NCBI RefSeq assembly: GCF_000423205.1
Contig: NZ_AUHN01000004.1
Coordinates: forward strand, 62,001 to 126,000
Direction of reading: 5' to 3'
Origin: Jonesia quinghaiensis DSM 15701
Lineage (GTDB): Bacteria; Actinomycetota; Actinomycetes; Actinomycetales; Cellulomonadaceae
Length of the DNA: 64,000 nt
The notes beneath the pieces were generated by a model. The model saw nothing but the letters and a program-made list of their open reading frames with translations. It was not told the DNA's origin and searched no databases. Positions within the stretch are counted from its first letter, which is position 1; the number at the start of each line of letters is the position of its first letter. Shown here piece after piece: positions 15,394-24,070 of the stretch. The position numbers and the translations under genes are program-made.

Positions 15394-16614
15394 ATGAACC
15401 CTGAGCAGTGGTTACTGGCCGCTTCGATCGCACTGACGATCACAGCTGTCATTCTGTGTGTCCTTGTCATTGTCCATAGCCGTGAACTGAACAGACTCAA
15501 AGAGGCTCTGGCTCGCCTCGTAGGCTCAGCAAAGACCGGCCCTGACGATGATGAACCACCAGCCCCACGCCCTCTCATCGCGTTCATCGCCAACCCCTCA
15601 AAACCTGGTGTTCAGGACTTGAAAACCGCTTTATTGCTGCGTTGTGAAGCGGAAGGCCTGCCCACTCCATTGTGGTTGGAGACAACCATTGAGGACCCCG
15701 GAACTGGGCAAGCCCGCGAGGCTGTTTCTGCTGGGGCGAGCATCGTTGTCGCTGTTGGCGGCGACGGAACCGTCCGCGCCGTTGCCACGTATTTGACGGG
15801 CACAACTACCCCCATGGGTATTCTTCCCCTGGGGACTGGGAACCTCCTTGCCCGCAACCTCGATATTCCCATTTCTAACCGTCAAGACGCGTTCGATGTA
15901 CTCCTCGACGGTGTTGACCGGAGAATTGACGTGGGCTGGCTAGAGGTCCTTGAAACTGACAAATCAGCTCAAGCCCACGCACTCCACGAAGCCCGCACAG
16001 CACGTCGCAAAGGCGCACGAGACCGTGCCGCCCTGCGAGCGGACTCATCCGAAACTGCTCCAGCAAAACTCGAGAAACATCTTTTCCTTGTCATTGCGGG
16101 GGTTGGTTTTGACGCCGCAATGATTGCAGACGCGGACAATGAACTGAAAGCACGCATGGGCTGGATTGCTTATTTTGTTGCTGGTGTTCGCCACTTGAAC
16201 GGTAAGCGACTCGCTATCAACATCACCCTTGATGACGCCAAGGTTGTGTCAACACAGTTGCGCACGCTTATGGTGGGGAACTGTGGTCGCCTTCCCGGTG
16301 GCATTACTTTGATCCCGGATGCTGTGATTGATGACGGCATCCACGACATTGCTGCCATCGATACCCGTGGCGGGATCGCTGGGTGGGTCCAACTGTTTGG
16401 TGAAGTTGTCATGCAGGGGTTTGGCATGACAAACACCCTCGAACACAAAGTGGGGCGCATTGATCACACACGGGCACACACCACGGAACTCGCGGTGGAT
16501 CAAGGCGCTCAAGCACAGGTTGATGGTGACGTGATTGGGCGAGCACGCCGGGTGCGTACATGGGTTGACCCGCAAGCGCTCACTGTACGTTCACCGTTGC
16601 CACGTCTTGGATAG
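15394..16614 (+). CDS. Diacylglycerol kinase-like lipid kinase, membrane anchored
   Basis: This 406-aa protein starts with one TM helix (residues about 6-28) and a short basic linker, then the DAGK catalytic domain: FIANPSKPG (about 68-76), VVAVGGDGTVRAVATYL (about 117-133) and GILPLGTGNLLARNL (about 142-156). A C-terminal beta-sandwich ends with QAQVDGDVIG. It is expected to phosphorylate a lipid alcohol such as diacylglycerol at the inner face of the membrane. A charged insert HEARTARRKGARDRAALRAD (about 200-220) is not usual. ATG 15394 is preceded by TACGGT at the leaderless distance. The long upstream extension in the same frame is the antisense of serS. Confidence 0.88.
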   Translation: MNPEQWLLAASIALTITAVILCVLVIVHSRELNRLKEALARLVGSAKTGPDDDEPPAPRPLIAFIANPSKPGVQDLKTALLLRCEAEGLPTPLWLETTIEDPGTGQAREAVSAGASIVVAVGGDGTVRAVATYLTGTTTPMGILPLGTGNLLARNLDIPISNRQDAFDVLLDGVDRRIDVGWLEVLETDKSAQAHALHEARTARRKGARDRAALRADSSETAPAKLEKHLFLVIAGVGFDAAMIADADNELKARMGWIAYFVAGVRHLNGKRLAINITLDDAKVVSTQLRTLMVGNCGRLPGGITLIPDAVIDDGIHDIAAIDTRGGIAGWVQLFGEVVMQGFGMTNTLEHKVGRIDHTRAHTTELAVDQGAQAQVDGDVIGRARRVRTWVDPQALTVRSPLPRLG

Positions 16615-16638
16615 CGGCTCATCTACTAGGCTGGTCTG

Positions 16639-19050
16639 GTGCAGCACTCCCCACACGGCCTCAAGTCCGAACGCCCCTATGCCCTGACATCACTGATGCG
16701 TCTGAGTGTCAGTGCCGGCGCGATGCTTCTCGCCATCGCGTTTGTCCTGATGAGCGGGGTTGCCGGTGTTGCAGCGCCTTCAGCTGGCTCTCTTCACACA
16801 GGGTTAGCTACTGATGGCGTCCGTGCCGAAGGGAGCGCAAGCGAGGATTCCACGCAGGATTACCACCAGGTAGTGTTCCTGGGAACTGGTGGTATTCGGT
16901 GGGCTGATGTCTCTGAGGACTCCACACCGTCGTTGTATCAGTTCGCTCGATCTGGCGCCATTGGCAACCTCGTTGTCCGCAATGTGCGCCCCTCCACATG
17001 CCCAGCAGATGGCTGGTTGGCGTTGAGCGCTGGTAACCGTGCTGGTGACGCCCTGAATGGCGCGGGGGGGCCATGCCGTTACTTGGAAGAACCAGCAGAG
17101 TCGGCAGGGTCACCTACTGGAGTGGAAAATGCAACAGTCCCCACCTGGGACACCTACACAGATGCCGTTGCAGAGCAAAAGTACAGCGCACAGTTGGGGA
17201 CGTTCGGGCAAAGTTTGTCTGATGCTGGTGTTTCGACAGCCGCTGTTGGTCCGGGGGCTGCTATTGCTCTTGCGGACAGCGAGGGCACCGTGAGGGGCAC
17301 GTTCTTCTCGCGTTTGTCGACAACTGATGCCTTGTACGGGCAGATGCGTAGTGCACTGAACAGTGTTGACGGGGATCAGCGTCTTGTCGTTGCTGATGTT
17401 GGTCACTTGCGCATCGGGCGGAGCACTTCTGCAACTGACCCATCTGTGATGGCTCAGTTAACTGAGATTGACTCACGGGTTGACGTTGCTTTGCAGGCAA
17501 TCCGTGCAGCTGACCCCGAGCTTGACCACACGACAGTTATTCTGGGGTCGTTGTCTGACCCAACGGGCGCCCCACGGTTGTCAGTGTTGGCTATGGCTGG
17601 GCGAGGTGTTGAGGGGAATTTACTAACTTCTCCCTCCACAAAGCAGGATGGGTTCAACCAGTCCAGCGATCTCCCGGTTACGGTGCATTCGCTGCTTGGG
17701 GCTAACCGGTCATCAACTTTCGTGGGATCAACCATCAGTTCCCACACTGTTGCCGGAACAACCGAAGACCGAATCGCTTCTCTGGTTGATGAAGAAACCC
17801 ACACACTGGCAACCCGCCCCATAGTGGAACCGTTCTTCTTACTGTTCTGCGTTGTCAATATCGCACTGTTTGCTGTGGTTTCTTACATCTTCTCTGGGCG
17901 GTCACTGCGCCGAATCTCTAAAGGCGCTAACTGGGTCACCTCCCACTCCCGAGGACTACTCATTGGGTGCCAAATCGCAGGCATAGCAATCGCGACTATT
18001 CCAGTAGCGACTCTTCTGGCTAACCTCGTTCCTTGGTGGCGGACACCAACACCGACACTGACCCTCACTGCGATAACTCTCACGATCATTGCAGGGGTTG
18101 TCGCCCTTGCCCTAGCGCCCTTGTGGCGTGGCTGGCGGTTTGGCCCTATCGCAGTGGTGTCAGCTATAACTGTTGCGGTATTGGCTATTGATGTTGCTAC
18201 CGGCGCTCGTTTGCAAATGTCAGCGCTCATGGGCGTGCAGCCCATGGTGGGTGGCCGATTCTACGGTTTCAACAACCAAGCATTCGCCCTATTTGCCACC
18301 AGCACCCTGTTGCTGGCTGGGGCACTGGCCAACAGTTTGGTGGTTGCTGGGCGGCGGCGTCTCGCTGCGCTGACGGTCGCTATCATCGGGATCACTGCGA
18401 CGTTACTCAACGGTTTACCGTCATTGGGCGCCGATTTTGGTGGCCCGCCCGCGCTCTTCCCGGCGTTCGCTCTGCTGACTCTATGGGCAGGTGGCGTGAA
18501 GTTGAACTTCCGCCGCGTGGCAATGGTGATGGTGAGCGCAGTTGTTGTGGTGTCATCCTTCGCCATCATTGACTGGCTACGCCCCGCCGATGACCGCACC
18601 CACCTGGGAATGTTTGTTGACACAGTGCTTGCCGGTGGGTTCTTTGACGTCGTAGGGCGCAAACTTGGTGCGAACTTCTCCACCTTCACGAACCCCCTAT
18701 CGCTGGTTGCGATCACTGCGATCTTGGTGCTGCTCATTGTGCTTGGCCGGCCAGTGCGTCTTGCTGCAAAAGAAACAGGTCAACTCGCTCCGTACCACTG
18801 GCTTACCGGTGGGGTGCCCTTAAAACAAATCGCCACAGACACTCCCCTGTTCTTACCCACGGTGAACGCCGTATACGTTGCCTTGGCCATTGGCACCATG
18901 GTCAATGACTCAGGTGTGGTCATTGTCGCTATCGGGTTAGCGGTGCTTGTGCCACTGCTTATCGCCACGTATGCACGGTGGATTCTCAGCATCACGAAGC
19001 GCATCCAGCAAGCCGGGTTGACCAGCCAAGAGGCACGTTCGCCGCGCTGA
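16639..19050 (+). CDS. Large polytopic membrane protein with an alkaline-phosphatase-like ectodomain
   Basis: This is an 803-aa protein. A signal-anchor lies at residues about 18-48. An extracytoplasmic domain of about 340 residues follows, whose layout (VVFLGTGGIRWADVS, DSTPSLYQFARSGAIGNLVV, STCPADGWLALSAGNRAG) recalls alkaline-phosphatase-superfamily folds with a Thr/Ser at the nucleophile position. About ten TM segments fill residues about 395-785. It starts with GTG, and TAGGCT lies 6 nt upstream, so it is probably leaderless, 24 nt after the lipid-kinase stop. Similar proteins occur next to lipid or cell-envelope genes in actinobacteria but have no known activity to my knowledge. A role in envelope lipid or polymer metabolism is inference from context. 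Confidence 0.7.
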   Translation: MQHSPHGLKSERPYALTSLMRLSVSAGAMLLAIAFVLMSGVAGVAAPSAGSLHTGLATDGVRAEGSASEDSTQDYHQVVFLGTGGIRWADVSEDSTPSLYQFARSGAIGNLVVRNVRPSTCPADGWLALSAGNRAGDALNGAGGPCRYLEEPAESAGSPTGVENATVPTWDTYTDAVAEQKYSAQLGTFGQSLSDAGVSTAAVGPGAAIALADSEGTVRGTFFSRLSTTDALYGQMRSALNSVDGDQRLVVADVGHLRIGRSTSATDPSVMAQLTEIDSRVDVALQAIRAADPELDHTTVILGSLSDPTGAPRLSVLAMAGRGVEGNLLTSPSTKQDGFNQSSDLPVTVHSLLGANRSSTFVGSTISSHTVAGTTEDRIASLVDEETHTLATRPIVEPFFLLFCVVNIALFAVVSYIFSGRSLRRISKGANWVTSHSRGLLIGCQIAGIAIATIPVATLLANLVPWWRTPTPTLTLTAITLTIIAGVVALALAPLWRGWRFGPIAVVSAITVAVLAIDVATGARLQMSALMGVQPMVGGRFYGFNNQAFALFATSTLLLAGALANSLVVAGRRRLAALTVAIIGITATLLNGLPSLGADFGGPPALFPAFALLTLWAGGVKLNFRRVAMVMVSAVVVVSSFAIIDWLRPADDRTHLGMFVDTVLAGGFFDVVGRKLGANFSTFTNPLSLVAITAILVLLIVLGRPVRLAAKETGQLAPYHWLTGGVPLKQIATDTPLFLPTVNAVYVALAIGTMVNDSGVVIVAIGLAVLVPLLIATYARWILSITKRIQQAGLTSQEARSPR

Positions 19051-19111
19051 ATCCTGCTGTACGTCGTAGCGTGGATGATGCCGTAGGCCACCGTGGTGGA
19101 ACATCAGGTAG

Positions 19112-19984
<873 letters not shown>

Positions 19985-20000
19985 CCCCCATCACGCAACG

Positions 20001-20040
20001 ACGAAAAGGCGGCACACCATGTGGTGTGCCGCCTTTTCGT
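20001..20040. terminator. Bidirectional terminator between convergent genes
   Basis: This is a perfect 19-bp hairpin (arm ACGAAAAGGCGGCACACCA at 20001-20019, partner 20022-20040) with a 2-nt spacer. The AAAA/TTTT block near the base gives a short T tract on both strands. It serves the hydrolase (ending 19984) and the glycosyltransferase (ending 20060). Confidence 0.9.
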
Positions 20041-20059
20041 GTCACAAATTCAAGGGCGA

Positions 20060-20875
20060 TTAGCGCTTCTTTGTCACTCCACGCAAACGCCGGGAACCAA
20101 TAGCCACCTTCACGTCACGGTATTGTGCCGCACGGTGCATCTGACCTTTCCAGTCTTTACCGGAAGGGCGGTGCTTGAGGTCGCATGGCACTTCAACAGC
20201 GACATATCCCTGGCTGAGGAGATCAATGGTCATTCCGGTTTCGACGCCCCAGCCGCGTGCCAGTGGTGTCGCCGCTTCGAAAGCTTCCCGGGTGAGGCAT
20301 CGCATCCCAGACAGTGGTTGTGTGGGGGTCCACCCTGTCATCGCTGTGATGGCTTTGCGTGCAGCTCCGACAACAAACCCACGCCCACCAGCACCTGGCT
20401 GTGGTGGCAGGAGAGCGATGGAGACGTCAGCTTCACCGGCAAGCACTGGATCCACCAGTGGAGCGGTGTTCACGGCAGTTTCGGCAAGATCCCCATCAAT
20501 GAAGAGGAGCAGTCGTGGAAGGCGCCCGGGTGCATCACGCATGGCAACAACTGCGGCGCCGGTTTCCATTGCTGCAGCTTTGCCACGGTTGTGGGAATGG
20601 CGAACAACAACGGCCCCCGCTTCACGGGCAACATCTTGGGTGTTGTCTTCACTGCCGTCATCAACAACCAGAACAAGATCCACGTGGGGGATCGCTTTCG
20701 CGGCGCGCACTGTTTGGGCGATGCGCCGCGACTCATCCTTCGCTGGGATAACAACGGCGACGCGCTGCCGGGTGAGTTCGCGTTCGTCGGCCTGTGAGGA
20801 TTCGGATTTTGCTCGCCTCTTCCGCACCGCTGGGGTGTTCCCAGTGTGCAGCTCTGGCGACTTCTTACCTGACAC
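20060..20875 (-). CDS. Family 2 glycosyltransferase
   Basis: This 271-aa GT-A fold enzyme has RVAVVIPAKDESRRIAQTV (about 38-56), a nucleotide-binding VVDDGSEDNT (about 70-79), NRGKAAAMETG (about 95-105) and the DxD-like FIDGDLAE (about 125-132). No TM segment is seen, so it is soluble or peripheral. It resembles GpgS/dolichol-phosphate-type GT2 enzymes, but donor and acceptor are unknown. I choose the GTG at 20875, with AAGGA about 8 nt upstream, rather than an upstream start 39 codons earlier whose extra sequence is not family-like. A conserved basic tail (RLRGVTKKR) closes the protein. Confidence 0.85.
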   Translation of the reverse strand: MSGKKSPELHTGNTPAVRKRRAKSESSQADERELTRQRVAVVIPAKDESRRIAQTVRAAKAIPHVDLVLVVDDGSEDNTQDVAREAGAVVVRHSHNRGKAAAMETGAAVVAMRDAPGRLPRLLLFIDGDLAETAVNTAPLVDPVLAGEADVSIALLPPQPGAGGRGFVVGAARKAITAMTGWTPTQPLSGMRCLTREAFEAATPLARGWGVETGMTIDLLSQGYVAVEVPCDLKHRPSGKDWKGQMHRAAQYRDVKVAIGSRRLRGVTKKR

Positions 20876-21010
20876 TAGTGATTCCTTGCCTTGATCATTA
20901 AAGAACCTTGGTAATTGTCTAAGGTAGTTCCAAACGTGTGGGCTTGCCAGTTGTATCGGCAAGCCCACACGGTTCGTTGAGGGAATATGCACAAGTGTGT
21001 GCGTTGCGCT

Positions 21011-21835
21011 TTAGCGCAAAGTGACCTGCCGTGACACGATGCCGGCCTTCGCGCGGCGCTGTGCAGCATCGAGAGGTTCGTTGTTCTCAATTTCTGCTTT
21101 GAGGGTTGGCCAGTAAGCCGCAACATCCTTGTCGATGTCGTCAGCTTCGCTACCGCGTGCCAACTCCCACACTGGGATCACGATGCCGCAGGTGCGGAAT
21201 GCGCCGAGGAAGCGGGCATCACCGATTGCTGACTCACGGCGTGCGTGCAAGCGGGCAATCGCATTGATCACTTGGTCTTCGCTGTATGGCATGGACCAAC
21301 GCAGGAACTCTTTGGAACCCATACGGCTCCAGTATGCGGAATTCACAGACGGCAAACGTACCGTGTCAATCATTGACTCTGCTGCTTCATCGAGGCTCTT
21401 ACGGATCTCTGGGGTGATCTCTTTAGCGGGGTCAACCCAGTAGTCCACGTTGTTGTGCATCTCTACTGTCCAGTTGCCAGTAAGATCCACGATGTCTTGC
21501 AACCGCGGGCCTGGGCCAGGGAGGGTAGAACGCACAAGGGGGCTGCCTGGTTCGAGGTCAAAAGCGTCGAGCAGGTTCGCTGCGAGGTCGCGGGAGAGGT
21601 CACCGGAGCCCGCCAACGTTTGAAGCGCAAGCAGGACGGTTCCGTCTTCACGGTGCAACGCGGGCCAGGAATCGGGGAGGAACGTGGTGAACACGAACTC
21701 TCGCGAACCGTATTCCTCTGTCGTTTTCGCGGTGACGGTAGCAGCGGGGACTACCTCACGCATTGCTACTAGGTCAGCTTCAGCAGGGATGCCCTCAAGT
21801 GGGCGCACAACAAAATCAACGGTGTTCTTAGCCAT
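21011..21835 (-). CDS. DUF5926 family protein
   Basis: This 274-aa protein matches the actinobacterial DUF5926 family in length and in pieces such as DFVVRPLEGIPAEADLVAMR (residues 7-26), SREFVFTTFLPDSWPAL and the C-terminal AKAGIVSRQVTLR. It is soluble with no signal peptide. The family function is unknown. ATG 21835 is preceded by TAGGCT ending 6 nt upstream, so the mRNA is predicted to be leaderless. It is adjacent to a GT2 gene (same strand, 135-nt gap) and divergent from phosphoglucomutase, a neighbourhood that hints at carbohydrate metabolism but proves nothing. Confidence 0.8.
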   Translation of the reverse strand: MAKNTVDFVVRPLEGIPAEADLVAMREVVPAATVTAKTTEEYGSREFVFTTFLPDSWPALHREDGTVLLALQTLAGSGDLSRDLAANLLDAFDLEPGSPLVRSTLPGPGPRLQDIVDLTGNWTVEMHNNVDYWVDPAKEITPEIRKSLDEAAESMIDTVRLPSVNSAYWSRMGSKEFLRWSMPYSEDQVINAIARLHARRESAIGDARFLGAFRTCGIVIPVWELARGSEADDIDKDVAAYWPTLKAEIENNEPLDAAQRRAKAGIVSRQVTLR

Positions 21836-21841
21836 ACCCCA

Positions 21842-21847
21842 AGCCTA
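21842..21847 (-). promoter_or_regulatory. Leaderless -10 element (TAGGCT) of the DUF5926 gene
   Basis: TAGGCT (21847-21842) ends 6 nt before the ATG at 21835. It has the same hexamer and spacing as the promoters at 376-381 and 16627-16632. Confidence 0.6.
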
Positions 21848-21959
21848 CCGCCAGCCTGCGGCGGTACACACCTCATGTGTGGACATTCAGAAAACCTCCT
21901 CCAGATTTATCTGCAACTCCCCCTTTTTCCTATCCCATCAGGCGCGAGAGTCTGCCAAG

Positions 21960-23642
21960 ATGAAGACTATGGATCCCCGTGCAGGCACTCGCGCCACCCT
22001 AGAAGATCTCATCGATGTCGACGCGCTGGTCAGCGCCTATTATGACCTCACCCCAGACCCTGACAATGTGTCCGAGAAAGTAACTTTTGGCACCTCAGGT
22101 CACCGGGGTTCATCCCTCGACCGGGCTTTCAACGAGGCTCACATCATTGCGACAACTGCAGCGATTGTGGAGTACCGGACCCGCCAGGGAACAAACGGCC
22201 CGCTGTACATTGGGCGCGACACTCACGCGCTTTCTCTTCCAGCGTGGCAAACAGCGGTTGAGGTGTTGGTTGCCGCCGACGTTAACGTCATGATTGATGC
22301 CCGTGATTCCTTCACTCCCACCCCAGCCGTGTCACACGCTATTTTGTTGCACAATGGTGCAACAACAGCGCAGGGAGTCCGGACCAGTGGCCCCGAGCTG
22401 GCTGATGGCATCGTTGTTACACCGTCACATAACCCTCCCCGTGATGGCGGTTTTAAATACAACCCGCCGCATGGTGGACCAGCCGACTCTGACGCCACAG
22501 GGTGGATCGCCGACCGCGCCAATGACATTTTGCGTCAGGGCGTAGGCAAGGTTCGTCGCGTGTCACTCGACGAAGCGTTGAAGCGCCCGGTGGTTGGGCG
22601 TCACGACTACCTCTCTGCGTACGTTGATGACTTGTCACACATGCTGAATTTCGATGCGATTCGCGCCTCTGGGTTGCGCATCGGCGCTGACCCATTGGGT
22701 GGGGCAGCAGTGGAATATTGGGGAGCTATCGGCGAACGTTACGGTCTCGATTTGACCGTGGTGAACCCCCAGGTAGACCCACGGTGGGGCTTTATGACCT
22801 TGGACTGGGATGCCAAGATCCGCATGGACTGCTCGTCTCCCTACGCCATGGCTTCTCTCGTCGAGACGATGCGCGGCGACAGCCCCTATGACATCGCTAC
22901 CGGTAACGACGCTGACGCTGACCGGCACGGGATTGTCACCCCTGACGGTGGTTTGATGAACCCTAACCACTTTCTTGCTGTAGCTATTAATTACTTGTAT
23001 TCCGGTGCACGGCCACAGTGGGGCACTGATGTTGCTATTGGCAAAACCCTGGTGTCTTCAGCGTTAATTGACCGGGTTGCCGCCGGGTTGGGCCGCCAGA
23101 TGCTTGAGGTACCTGTGGGCTTTAAGTGGTTTGTTCCCGGTCTGATTGGTGGTTCAGTCGGATTTGGTGGTGAAGAATCAGCAGGTGCCTCCTTCTTACG
23201 CGGTGACGGCACTGTGTGGACTACCGATAAAGATGGCATCTTGCTAGCGCTGCTCGCTTCGGAAATCACTGCTGTGACGGGCAAGAGCCCATCCGCACAC
23301 CACGGCGACCTGACCGAACAGTATGGCCAGTCCTGGTACGCCCGGGTAGATGCCCCTGCGTCGTTGGAGGAAAAAGCCACACTGGCACGCCTCTCACCTG
23401 AGCAGGTCACAGCTACTGACCTTGCCGGTGAAGCTATCACTGAGAAACTCACCACCGCCCCAGGCAATGGTGCGTCAATTGGCGGTTTGAAAGTCTCCAC
23501 CAAGAACGCTTGGTTCGCAGCGCGCCCCTCCGGCACAGAAAACGTGTACAAGATTTACGCTGAATCATTTGTCTCAGCAGATCACTTGGCCACTGTGCAA
23601 AGCGAAGCTAAAGCTGTCGTCAGTGCAGCTTTAGCGAACTAA
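21960..23642 (+). CDS. pgm: Phosphoglucomutase (alpha-D-glucose-specific)
   Basis: This 560-aa cytoplasmic alpha-D-phosphohexomutase interconverts glucose 1-phosphate and glucose 6-phosphate for glycogen, trehalose and envelope precursors. It has the N-terminal FGTSGHRGSS (about 44-53), the active-site phosphoserine loop VVTPSHNPPRDGG, the metal loop NDADADRHG, the sugar loop GGEESAG and the phosphate-binding RPSGTEN. All catalytic parts are intact, and the length is as expected for the E. coli Pgm type. Start choice is ATG 21960; ATG 21969 is three codons in and cannot be excluded. A reading extending to 21684 is antisense to the DUF5926 gene and is rejected. Confidence 0.93.
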   Translation: MKTMDPRAGTRATLEDLIDVDALVSAYYDLTPDPDNVSEKVTFGTSGHRGSSLDRAFNEAHIIATTAAIVEYRTRQGTNGPLYIGRDTHALSLPAWQTAVEVLVAADVNVMIDARDSFTPTPAVSHAILLHNGATTAQGVRTSGPELADGIVVTPSHNPPRDGGFKYNPPHGGPADSDATGWIADRANDILRQGVGKVRRVSLDEALKRPVVGRHDYLSAYVDDLSHMLNFDAIRASGLRIGADPLGGAAVEYWGAIGERYGLDLTVVNPQVDPRWGFMTLDWDAKIRMDCSSPYAMASLVETMRGDSPYDIATGNDADADRHGIVTPDGGLMNPNHFLAVAINYLYSGARPQWGTDVAIGKTLVSSALIDRVAAGLGRQMLEVPVGFKWFVPGLIGGSVGFGGEESAGASFLRGDGTVWTTDKDGILLALLASEITAVTGKSPSAHHGDLTEQYGQSWYARVDAPASLEEKATLARLSPEQVTATDLAGEAITEKLTTAPGNGASIGGLKVSTKNAWFAARPSGTENVYKIYAESFVSADHLATVQSEAKAVVSAALAN

Positions 23643-23657
23643 AACCCAGATAACGCT

Positions 23658-23695
23658 CCGGCCTGCGGGAAATTCACCCGGTTCCTGCAGGCCGG
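23658..23695 (+). terminator. Possible pgm terminator hairpin
   Basis: CCGGCCTGC (23658-23666) pairs with GCAGGCCGG (23687-23695). A CGGG/CCCG helix can form inside the loop. There is no T tract. It starts 15 nt after the pgm stop codon. Confidence 0.5.
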
Positions 23696-23763
23696 TGGCT
23701 GTAAGCCTCTAGGTTATTGACGCGGCGGGCTATCGCGCATCGAAGCGCTAGAGCGAAAAAGCC

Positions 23764-23810
23764 TCAACACAAAAGGAAATGCCCATGCGCTGGACGCTGC
23801 GCATGGGCAT
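23764..23810 (-). terminator. Intrinsic terminator of the candidate small RNA
   Basis: Read leftward, ATGCCCATGCGC (23810-23799) pairs perfectly with GCGCATGGGCAT (23790-23779) across an 8-nt loop and is followed by TTCCTTTTGTGTTG. The T-rich tail is on the minus strand only, which fixes the direction. Confidence 0.65.
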
Positions 23811-23989
23811 CGCTTCACGTGTGTCGAGGTGAAGCAGCTTGGTGGGCGGCGGTGAGAAACGTGTGCTGTGGCTGCCCAATGATGGTCTTCGCTCTCCCAC
23901 GCAGAGACAGTGCCCCATACGCTGACTCTGCTCACCACGGGATCTCGCATACCGTGGTGGGGTTGCAGCCGATGTTCACCACCGCCCAC
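23764..23989 (-). ncRNA. Candidate structured small RNA, about 220 nt
   Basis: The 428-base gap between pgm and the kinase gene holds no credible protein gene but a nested set of helices. Closing helix P1 is 23989-23976 with 23855-23842 (14 bp, one G-U on this strand; a C-A mismatch on the other). P2 is 23970-23965 with 23875-23870. Inside P2, hairpin B is 23959-23952/23940-23933 (8 bp) and hairpin A is 23930-23922/23910-23902 (5+3 bp around an A-A). After P1 come a hairpin at 23835-23829/23818-23812 and a terminator hairpin at 23810-23779 with a T-rich tail. A TAAGTT hexamer ends 6 nt before 23988/23989. I recognise no known family: RNase P, tmRNA, SRP and common riboswitch signatures are not seen. 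Confidence 0.6.
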
Positions 23990-23994
23990 ACATG

Positions 23995-24000
23995 AACTTA
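23995..24000 (-). promoter_or_regulatory. -10 element (TAAGTT) for the candidate small RNA
   Basis: TAAGTT (24000-23995) fits TANNNT and places the transcription start at about 23988-23989, the first pair of helix P1. No good -35 is visible. Confidence 0.45.
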
Positions 24001-24070
24001 ATCGCCCTCAATGACGAAGGCCAGCCCTGTGACCACTACGCCATATACCCTGTCCACTATCATGGATTCC

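Noticed and set aside
21684-21959. 92-codon N-terminal extension of phosphoglucomutase
   Set aside because: It is antisense to the DUF5926 gene and unlike any phosphoglucomutase N-terminus.
23714-23995. Open frames of 91-92 codons on both strands in the pgm-kinase gap
   Set aside because: Composition is unlike protein, neither has a ribosome binding site, and both run through the terminator hairpin and other helices of the candidate RNA.
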